NCBI GenBank assembly: GCA_022559985.1
Contig: JAFJTR010000027.1
Coordinates: 186,001 to 250,000 of the forward strand
DNA: 64,000 nt
Direction: 5' to 3'
Source: Parastagonospora avenae f. sp. tritici 18332-5
Lineage: Eukaryota > Ascomycota > Dothideomycetes > Pleosporales > Phaeosphaeriaceae
Shown here: positions 55,049 to 64,000 of the stretch, in pieces
How the letters are laid out: the number at the start of each line of letters is the position of its first letter
Position numbering within the stretch: the first letter of the stretch is position 1
Translations under genes and position numbers: made by a program
Notes under the pieces: model-generated
Seen by the model: only the letters and a program-made list of their open reading frames with translations
The model's database searches: none
Told to the model about the DNA's origin: nothing

Positions 55049-58000
55049 CTAGAAGCCCCGGAAGGGATCGTTGTTGACTTCGAGGTCGTCGAAGAAACCG
55101 CCGGCGCGGTTGGGTGGCATTTCCCGTGTGCTCGCGCTCCATTGACTGCTGCCGCGGCGTCGCCTGTGCGTTGGCTTTCTTGGGTAGTTGCCGGCGTGTC
55201 TGGGATCGCCGAGAGCGTTGTCGATGAAGGCTTCCATACGCACAGTGCCCATTGTGTCGAAAAAGTGCTGCCGGGTTGACGTGCTGGCCTCCGAGGTTCG
55301 CGAACTGACGACGCCGCTGTTGGGGTTGTATACTGTGGATGGTACCGATGGCGGCGCCGCTGCACTGTACATATCCGACGAGCCATTCGAGTACACGGAC
55401 GGGACTTGCTGGTGGGAAAAGGCACGGAAGGGCACGCTAGGCGGCGGTGCTCCAGGGCCAGTAGAGCTCCTCTTCCTGCCATGGGCCGGTCCACGTGGAA
55501 TAGTAGGAGGGCTAGCACCGTCCGACATGGGCCCATCGAATCCAGCCAGAGAGGGCAGAGCGGTATGCATGTCATTTTGCGATGCGTAGCGCTGCATGAC
55601 GGGATTAGCCCTGCCCTTGGCGAGACGGACAGAATCTTGCACACGAGAGCGGCGCAGTGTTGCGTTCTGTGAAGGGATAGGCGGCGCTTCGATGACTGGA
55701 GGTGGCGCTGGTGGCATCGAATCAAGATCGGGTATAGCTGCGTTGGAATGCGCCAGGAAGGAAAGTGCGGTCAACCACAAGTAATGTCGCTCCTGTGAAG
55801 TGGTGGTGAACTTCAGCGCACGCGCTGGGGTTAGGATTAGGATGGAACGGTTGAACAAGGTCTCGTTCTTCGGCGGAGGACAGTTATCCGCAACGTCCAG
55901 TACGGATTGGATGATGACTGAAAATATGTTAGCCAGCTTCTACAGATACTGAGGAAACTTACGTTTGCGACCATTCTTGCCCAGGAGTGCAGTGCCAGAA
56001 GTCGGTTGCTTGCTGCTCCACATGATGGCCCGCTCGTAAGGTGAAATCCAGACCCAACGCTTGTGTCGAACGCCATGGTTGGCGAGAGAAGCCTCTTCTG
56101 CTGCACGATCCATGGGCGTCTCCGGGCCTCCGAAGGCTTTCCTCTTTCGAACATACTTCCACATGAACTCGCCAATCATGGATGCGGCAATGGCATCGAC
56201 AACGCTGCTCTGACTGACGGAGGTGTTGACCGAGCCATTCGCAGTGTATGCTGTTGCCTGAGAAAACTGGTGTCTGTGACCTAGGCCACTGGCACTGACA
56301 ACATCGCTAGGTAGAGGCGGAATAGACATTGTATCAGCCATGCTAGGTGTAGCAGGAAGAGGCGGCGACCTGCTCCTGGAACGGCTTTGCTTTGTAACAG
56401 GAGCAGCCGATCGCACTTTTCGCAAGCTATCCTTGCGCTGATGCTTGGTACCATATGGCCGACGACCAGCATACGAGCCACTATTGCGAGGCGTTGGGCT
56501 TTGCGAACCTTCACTCTTGCTGAAAGGTTTATTGCGGGAACTCGACCTTGTAGGGACAGGGAAAGGTGGCTTGGGAGCGAAGTTGCTTGCTTCAAGGCTA
56601 CCAATGCTTGGGCTGCGGGATCGCATGTGGGCTGCCGTTCCATTCTGGATCATGGCCGATCGTCGAATACTTGGTTGGCGACTCAAGGAGTTTCTTGAAG
56701 GCTTTCCTACCTTGGACGATGTCTCTATCGAGCTTCGCTTGTAGTTCGACCTTGTGGACTCCTCAGATGCCCTAAAAGACGGTTCAGCCTCTTTATCCTC
56801 GGGAACGGGCGTGGGTGGCTTGAAAGGGCGTCCATTCTTTCGAGAAGACAACATAGGCGTCGCAAATACAGGACTCCTTAGCTCGTCATCACTGGCTTCT
56901 CCATCATCATCATCCTCGTCTTCATCAGATGATGGGCCGTCAAACCCAGCGAACAGACTGCTGGTGCGGAAAGGTCTGCTAAGAATATCAGCGGACAACG
57001 GCTGCTTGGACAGGGGCCCATTGTCGTTGTTTCCAGGATATCTGTTCTCGATCTTCTTGTCTGCAGCTCTCTCAAGCAATGTAGTGAGGTCCTGACGCGC
57101 CGTAGGCTTCACTTTGCGTTGTCCTATTTCACTAGAACTTGGGTAACGTGAGTCTTTCCGATCAGAATTGCCACTTGGTTGAGTCTCTTGAGATTGCTCA
57201 GGAGTGCCTGGCTGGGAAGTGATTGCTGAGGGCAATAGATGTGCAGGCAGTTTGACAGGACGCTGATCAACCCGGATTGGTTCAGTTTGCATGCCGGCTG
57301 AGTGCATGGGCGCGAACAAATCGCCCGTCGTCTGTGTCGAAACAGTTTTCGTTCCCGGTGGCAGAATTGGCTCCTTTGGTGAAGACGGAGCAGAAGAGGG
57401 TGCATGGATGGCGATCGATGGGATTGTGATAGGCGATGGCGGCAGTGTCTTTTTGCTCTCAGTGGGTGGCTCCTGTGGCTTTTCGGGCACTTCCGTTTGC
57501 GTTGAGGCTGAGACAAAACGAGCTTCGTGGATTGGAGAAAGCGGAGCTTGAGTAACGGGCAAGTGGATCTTTGGGGTGGCTGGCGGGCTCAGAGGCTGTT
57601 CCACGGTCTGTACTGAAGTAGAAGTCATCGAAGAAGCTACGGGGTTAACAGTTAGGGGCGTCCCGTAAGAATCACGAGCTGCAGACACACGCTTCCGGCG
57701 CTGGTTTGCTTCGACCTCTGCGTTGGTCGACAAAGTCTCGCTTGACTTGTTCTGCGGAATGGGTTCAAAAGTCTGAGATGATGCCTCAGTCATAGCTGGT
57801 TTCTTCGGTGATGGTGGTGGTGACGGTTGCACTCCAGTGTCTACGTAAATAGGCCGCGTTGGCGGGAAGACCAGGGTGATCTCCCGTGGAGTTATAGTGG
57901 TAGCCGAGTGGGCCGTTTCGTATGAAGTCTTTGGTGCCTCAGACTCTTCCGCGGTGGTAGGGTCATCCCTGCCGAGCTGCTGGTTATCAATACTGAGCCC

Positions 58001-59062
58001 GAGAATCCGTTTGGCCTTCTCATCAGGGTACAGCGACTGTCGTGATTCGTGCAGTCTCCTCGCCCGCATCTCATTCTCAGGAAAGTCGTCGGAGTCGAGC
58101 TCCAGGTCTCCTAAATCCTCTTCCTCTTCATCGAAGATAAGTTCATCTGCTAAACTGATACCGTTTCCTTTGCCGTACCCATCTGTACTCATCAGGGACA
58201 TTCGGTAATTCCGCCCAACACTCCGATAGCTGCTATTGCTCCGGTTTCGCGAATGTCGGCCCAGCCGTGTGGACGATCTTCGTTGTGGGGAAGAGCGGAT
58301 GCTAGCCGTGTCGCTTTCAGGGCCGAACCCAATATCTCGTACAACATCCTCGCCCTCACTTTCTGGACCAGCATCTTCCCGAACGGCTTCTTGCAGTGCA
58401 AGTTCGTCCAGCAGAATTTGAAGTCGGGCATCCGAAGTATGTATTCGGCGTTCCAAAACCAACTTCTCCCCTGCCCAAGCTTCTTTCTCGCGGGCCCACA
58501 TGTCATGAACTCTGCTCGAGTCGTCGTCCTGACTACGCGACTTCTTCTGTGCAGCCTCGAGTTTCACCTTAAGATCCGCATTCACCTCCTTCATCTTGTC
58601 TCTTTCCCCAGCAATCTCCTCTAATGCAGCCAAAGTCTCCTGTTCGAAATGCTGAAGTTGGCGCTTGGCGTTCCGGCTTTCCTTCGTGGCTGATGAAAGC
58701 TGTTTCGACAACGAGTCATTGTCATCCCGCACCGTATTGAAGTTTGTCTCTAGATCTTCAATGAACCTATGCTTTGAATCCAGTTCTCGTCGAAGGTTCA
58801 GGATTTCAGATACCAAGTTCGCGTGCAAGGTGGGTGTGAAGCGGCGTGGATCTAGAACAGAAATGCTTTCATTGTTGGCCGAATCATCGGTACTGACGCT
58901 TGGATCAGGTGGGAGAGGCGCTGGCGAGCTGGGTACATCGCTGCATGGGGTGCCGTATCGCGAGGTTCGCCGGGATATCGTGTGGTAAGGGGTTCCTACT
59001 GGTGAAGGCAGCGGTTGGTTTGTGATGAACACCTCGTTTTCGGAAAAGTAATCGGTAGCCAT
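55049..59062 (-). CDS. Cortical nuclear-migration protein ApsA/Num1/Mcp5 with PH domain
   Basis: Two exons, 55963-59062 and 55049-55917, encode 1322 residues; the 45-bp intron (GTAAGT...TTTTCAG) lies inside the PH domain and keeps phase. An N-terminal coiled coil (about 80-225, L-V-S-E-I-L-N-L-R-R-E-L onwards) is followed by a long Ser/Pro-rich region. The C-terminal PH domain of the Mcp5 type spans about 965-1090 (I-G-E-F-M-W-K-Y, then R-H-K-R-W-V-W-I-S-P-Y-E-R-A-I-M-W, and after the intron R-S-I-L-I-L-T-P-A-R-A-L-K-F). In yeast Num1 and Aspergillus ApsA this domain binds membrane phosphoinositide and the protein anchors dynein, nuclei and mitochondria at the cell cortex. The long repeats of Num1 are not obvious here. 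Confidence 0.92.
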
Positions 59063-61668
59063 AGTGTAGACTGCGCCGCTGAGGGGCGACTAAAGAGTGA
59101 CAATAATGGGACAGGTCAGAACCATAATCAAGTGGTGCCGTAGTCTTGCGAGATTCAATTCATGCCTGTTGGACGGTTAGCGACTGTCCCAGAGCCAAAC
59201 ATTGTCCCTCCAGCGCCGTCATGTTTCGTGCGCAGTTGAGCCGCATTCTAGCTCTCAAGCATCGCATCCTCGATCCATGGTGTGGGAGCGCATGTGTGGA
59301 GTTGTGCCGCATACGTACCGAGTAATAATCGAGTGGGATTCGAGTGTGAGGGCGTGAAAGTCGCGAGAGAAGAGTAGTGTTCGAAGATGTTCAATGTTTT
59401 GCTGCGCGCGGCAATTGTCTATCGAGTCGGGCGTATCAAGATCGTCGGCTGTCAGGCATCATTGTCAGTACAAACGAAAAGGTGGCGGGGTTTGTAAGAA
59501 GGTTCTTAAGAATCATGATCAAGAACTGGGAAGCAGCCTATACTTACACGATGGAATCACTGTAGGCAGTATGTATACAACACTTGCTTGGATTGTCTGA
59601 ATATATGTGCTTCGTTGAGCTTGAACGGGAACGGAAAGAAACAATTGTGGTAAGGACTGATCACGCGCTGGTAGAGAGCGAAATGGTGTAGAGAGAGAGG
59701 TGCAAACACGTCGAGGAGGATCTACACCCTCTCCGTGGGCGATTGCACAAGGCGTGGGGAGGAGAAAGAGGGACGAGGAACGAGGGTCGAGCTCGCATGA
59801 ATTTGCTGATCCGCCATGCAGCAGCTTCGTGCTCGGAACATAGGCACAGCTCTGCACGGCCCTCTGGGGAGACGGAACTCTGAACGGCGACGAATGATGT
59901 CCAAGGCCCCCGGTCTCGCCATGGTGAATTTGTTTTGTCCTACCGCAGATGAGTTACAGGAGGTGCTTATGCACGCTCTTCGCTAGCGAGCACAATAAGC
60001 TTCCCTGCATGCAAGCGACTAGGGACCCTTGTTTTCTCCTTTCCAACGGCGTAATTGGCTCTAAAATACAATGTGTACCAGCCAATATTTTAGTGAGGAG
60101 AGAGGCCCGGGTAAGGCTTGTGCGTCTGTCCCCACAGGTCGTCCTATCGCAACGGTGTCCATGAACGATGTGCGACCTTGACCTGGCTGGCGAAGGTTGC
60201 CTTGTTTCATCTGACGGCTGGTCCGCACTGTGCAGTCAACGTCAGCTGGCGACCGATGTGACCATCGCAGATCGCAAAGTTCCAGCGAAAGTCTGATCCT
60301 ATCGTCTGGCGTGATGGATTTTGATTCGGAGTTTCAGCCTCCTTGGTCACGCCGCGGGCTTACCATTACGGGGAAAGTACGTATACGAGGCTTGGGCTGC
60401 CAGCGGTCCAAGCAACTAAAGTTGGCGGCGATGCCGTCCAACGATCTTTCAAGCTGCCGTTGGCCTCCCGTGCGGATTGGAATCTGACATGATTGAAGAT
60501 GGTGAGAAAGTTTCCGCAGTCTTGGCCAGCGCTGTCCACTCCTCCAATCTGCGATATGGAAAGCATGTGGTATCAAGAGAAGGGACATCGCCTGATTCCG
60601 GGATGCGCAAAGCCTGCGATGCTTGCTAGTTTCATGGGCACATCCCTTTCGGGTCGTGGAATTAAACCGAGCTCACTGGGCGCAGCGGAGGAGCGGACTC
60701 GAGTCGAGATCCGCATAGGAATCCCAACTGCAGATCGAGTGGAGTTCCAGAAAAGGCTCGAATGCACTTGCTAGCGATACAACCCCCCTGCGAAAGAGAT
60801 GCATCTGACGACGCTTTCAGAAGGACGGAGTGGACCTCGACTCATTACGTCCCGTTGTTCATTTCACGATTGAAAGCGATGCCGGCAGTACGGGAGCTGC
60901 ATGTGACTGTGCATGGTGAAGTCCGAATCACCCGCAAACACGGCATGCAGAGGTCTAGAGCCTGGACATCGTCGCGTGGGCTACATGGAGTTGCGTGAAG
61001 AATACATGGGAGACACGTCTCTAATTTGCCTCCCCGTAGTGGATGCGGTAGTTGAGTTTGAAGCCAATTCGGCAACACGCCAACTGGACTCGAAGATAGG
61101 GGATGATAGTGCGAAGGCCTTGCCAGGTTGCGTTGGAGAGTGGAGCCTTCATGCAAAGAGCTGCTGAGCTGCAGCTCCATGCAGGGTGCCATGCGCCTGG
61201 TTTTGCTCGACAATGATATCACTGGGATCGAGTTAGCATGGTCGGCGTGCGGAACCGAAGACGTTGAAAAGTGTCAGATGCGGCTGCTGACTCGGGATGT
61301 GGTGCTACAAGTCGTGGGCGTGGGCAGTCCTCGCACGTAGCCTCATCATCAGAGCTTATAGTTGCACCGCTCGAGCTCAGTTGATGTAGCGCATCCTGGT
61401 TCTCCACCTTCCAGCAATTGTCCCTCGCAGGCGCCCCTCTGGTTCCCTGCAGCAGTGACATTCAACTTTGGTGTGAATTGCCGCGAGGGTGACCTGGTAA
61501 GCTGCCGCGATGGGGGGGCAGGGGTTGGTGGCGTCCCAAAGTGGAAATACGCTGCCCCACGTCCCTGACTAAGCGGCCATAGCAGAAAATTCAAGATCCA
61601 ACATCAAGCCCAGGAAAGGTGTGTAGGGATAACAACATCCAAGTTGCGGCAATAATCGAGAAGACGAC
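59063..61668. other. 2.6-kb divergent intergenic region
   Basis: Separates the ApsA-like gene and CNS1. Short plus-strand frames (60499-60774 and 60913-61167) have no domain or homology that I recognise and are not called. The sequence just upstream of 61669 is probably the CNS1 leader. Confidence 0.45.
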
Positions 61669-62950
61669 ATGGCACAACAATCCGACAAGCCTGCTGCGCC
61701 AGGCCCGTCGGCGGATATGCCGCCGGCCATGGCTGAGATCAAGTCGCAGAGTGTCGACAAGGTGCTCCAAGAGATGAACAGAATGCCGCTTTTCATGACG
61801 AACCTGGATGAGACGGATGGAGAAGGCGGTGAAAACGATGCTCTCGAGGCGCTGAAGGCGCTGGCCTATGAGGGCACCCGAGCTGAGATTGCGGAGAACT
61901 TCCGACAGCAGGGCAACGACTGCGCTAGAGGAAAGCTATGGAGCGACGCAAAAGAGTTTTATGACAAGGCGTTAGCGGCATTGAAGGGCCCGCAGAGTAA
62001 TCCAGACCCAGACGCCGAGGGGCCCAAGGTCATTGAGGTTGAGTTTGATGAGGCAGAAGAGACAGCGAAGGAGAAGGTGATCGAAGAAGCCTGTCATGTG
62101 AACAGGGCGCTTTGCAATCTAGAGAAGAGTAAGTTCGAGCTCCCTGCTACAGTGTTGTGGTAAATGAGCACAGCTGTGATAGGTTATTTCTTGATCTGCA
62201 AGATCGACCACCCAATACCAACTAATGTCTCTAGAAAACTATCGCTCTTGTATTATCGACTGCGCGCAAACACTTCGTCTCAATCCATCGAATGTTAAGG
62301 CGTTCTATCGATCTGCTACGGCGTGTCTAGCACTTGACAAGCTTGCCGAGGCAGCAGACGCCTGCGATCGGGGACTGGGTTTCGATCCGAACAATGCTCC
62401 CTTGAAGGCACTACAAGCGAAGGTCTCGAAAAGGAAAGAATACATGGACTCCGTGGAGAAAACACGCAAAGAGCGAGAAGCACGAATAGCATCCGAGCGA
62501 CTCACCCTCCAGCTTGCCCTCAAGAGCAGGAACATCCTTACCCGCAAGACTGAGCATCCTCCAGATCTGGAAGATGCCGAATTGAAGCTCGAGAATGCTC
62601 TAGACCCATCGTCTACCCTCGTCTTCCCAGTCATCTTACTATATCCGACAGAGTCACAGTCTGACTTCATCAAGGCTTTCTCCGAGAAGGAAACCCTAGG
62701 CGATCATCTTGATTACATCTTTCCCTTGCCCTGGGATGAGAAGCACGAGTACACGCCTGCGAGTGTGGAAGCGTATATGGAAACTGCTGCAGGGGGCTTG
62801 ATCAAGGTCGGCAAGAAGATGAGTCTTGGAAAAGTGCTGGGCAGTGGCAAGCCAGAAGTCGTCGATGGATTGGCCACAATCAGCATGGTACCCAAGGATC
62901 GCGCTGCAGGCTGGATAGAAGAGTTCAAGAAGAGGAAGGGCAAGAATTGA
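61669..62950 (+). CDS. CNS1: Hsp90 co-chaperone Cns1 (TTC4 type)
   Basis: Two exons, 61669-62128 and 62235-62950, encode 391 residues; the 106-bp intron joins N-L-E-K to K-N-Y-R-S-C in phase. The N-terminal helix segment contains M-P-L-F-M-T-N-L. Three TPR motifs (about 84-230) include A-E-N-F-R-Q-Q-G-N-D-C-A, H-V-N-R-A-L-C-N-L-E and V-K-A-F-Y-R-S-A-T-A-C-L-A-L-D-K, the carboxylate-clamp type that holds the C-terminal tail of Hsp90 or Hsp70. The C-terminal wheel-type domain (about 260-390, with S-T-L-V-F-P-V-I-L-L-Y-P and S-Q-S-D-F-I-K-A-F) is characteristic of Cns1/TTC4. Cns1 is essential in yeast, working with Hsp90 and translation elongation factor 2 folding. Confidence 0.92.
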
Positions 62951-64000
62951 TTAAGCTTAGAGCTTATTTCACAACCAATGACGTCGGCCGTGGATATTAC
63001 CTGTGCATGCTCAACATCGTGTACACAACCATCTCCCACCTCTGCATTATCGGAAAGATCCGCACAATGCAGTCGTCACGGCGTCGTCACCACTCCGCAC
63101 TCCTCACGCTGTAAGACGGCCCAAACACCCAGGTCCATACATGCAGCGGGAGCTCGATCGCAGCGGACCGACAACGCAGCATGCACAACCTCGCACATTT
63201 AATCTACCACGGCACATCTTCCACGCACCCCTCAACCCTGCTCGCTGTGGGGTAAATGCCTCCCATCCCAGCCAGCGCAGAACAGAACCATATGTAATCC
63301 GCGCATCGGAGAAAGCAAGACGCGGCCCGGCGTTGGTTCGTGAATTAGGCTTAAATTATCATGCCCTCTGATATAGCCGCTCGGACATGGCTCGATCCTC
63401 ATAGGTTAAGCGTGGATAAATCCCACCACAATCACATCTCAACAGAATTTTAGAGCGATGAGCTTGCCCCGTTCCCAACGCCCTGGTATCTGGGTGGCCG
63501 TTTGTTTATCTGCGACAGCTGGCTTTACTGCATGGGGTATCGGTGACCGTTGATGTGAGTTGATCACCTCATATCGCGAGTCTAATCGAGTGCAAATCTC
63601 GTGATCGCTTCCTCGTGATACTCCACATCAAATGTCCAATCCAGTGCGAATCTTGTCTTCGCTAGCCCGTGATACTCCACACCTATCGGAAGATAGCGCA
63701 GATGTTGATCGCAGCTCGTCCGCAGAATGCCCAATCCAATCCAAACCAACCATGCAGGTGGCGCGAAGCATACATACCCGACCCTCCACCAGCCATCTTC
63801 GACCTTCCCCATTAACAGCCCAGCTCTCTGCCAAAGCCTCACTTCCCACCGCAAACAATACATCCTGCATACCAATACTTCTCGCACCCCATCACTCACC
63901 TGCTCCTCATATTACACACGATAATTCCTTTTTTTTTTTCTCTCGCTTCTATTGCGCAACCATGCTGTAGTACCTGTACAACCGCACCGGCTCGCTTATG
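62951..64000. other. Right-edge 1.05 kb, no supported gene
   Basis: Contains the CNS1 3' end, a 54-bp imperfect tandem duplication and a T-run (near 63929-63941). Any gene further right would begin outside the window. Confidence 0.45.
63581..63688. repeat. 54-bp imperfect tandem duplication
   Basis: Copies at 63581-63634 and 63635-63688 align without gaps; both contain AATC.AGTGC.AATCT near the start and CGTGATACTCCACA in the second half. Several substitutions separate them, so it is not recent. No function is evident. Confidence 0.6.

Overview
The window is nuclear DNA of a filamentous ascomycete (Pezizomycotina), most likely a dothideomycete close to the Pleosporales. Grounds: gene-dense layout on both strands, many 45-60 bp introns with CTAAC-type branch sites, and ascomycete-specific families (HET-domain protein, NB-ARC/TPR STAND protein, DUF3824 protein, ApsA/Num1, Cdc25/NimT). 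The species assignment is inference. Exon coordinates below were worked out by hand from splice signals, reading-phase checks and family conservation.

Layout. Bases 1-5.9 kb are sparse: two small cysteine-rich proteins sharing a W-x-C-x-x-C-G-D-G-P signature (952-1362; 2674-3076, the latter with a GC-AG intron) and one orphan on the minus strand (3663-4247). Bases 5.9-13.4 kb hold an alpha-arrestin, a HET-domain gene and an NB-ARC/TPR gene that is broken by a 223-bp solo LTR with a 5-bp target-site duplication. A tRNA-Ser(AGA) lies at 14.3 kb.

From 14.7 kb on the window is mostly housekeeping. In order it holds a quinone oxidoreductase, RPA1 (divergent from a dienelactone-hydrolase-like gene, with two ACGCGT boxes between them), a secreted SsuA/THI5-like binding protein, the GINS subunit Sld5, Cdc25, a 3.3-kb gap, Pol5/MYBBP1A, a USP5/Ubp14-type deubiquitinase, a DUF3824 protein, an SS18/SSXT-like protein, the mitochondrial rRNA methyltransferase Mrm2, and a maltose-type sugar permease. 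The last block is a YPR011c-like mitochondrial carrier, the Fe-S scaffold Isu1, a CorA/Alr1-type Mg transporter, ApsA/Num1 and the Hsp90 co-chaperone Cns1.

Themes. Several genes serve DNA replication and the cell cycle (RPA1, Sld5, Cdc25), ribosome production (Pol5, Mrm2) and mitochondria (Mrm2, carrier, Isu1, Num1). The HET/NLR pair belongs to the self/non-self recognition repertoire. The most unusual observations are an apparent AT-AC intron in ISU1, a 17-nt intron-like relic plus a solo LTR in the NLR gene, and the paired CGDGP proteins.
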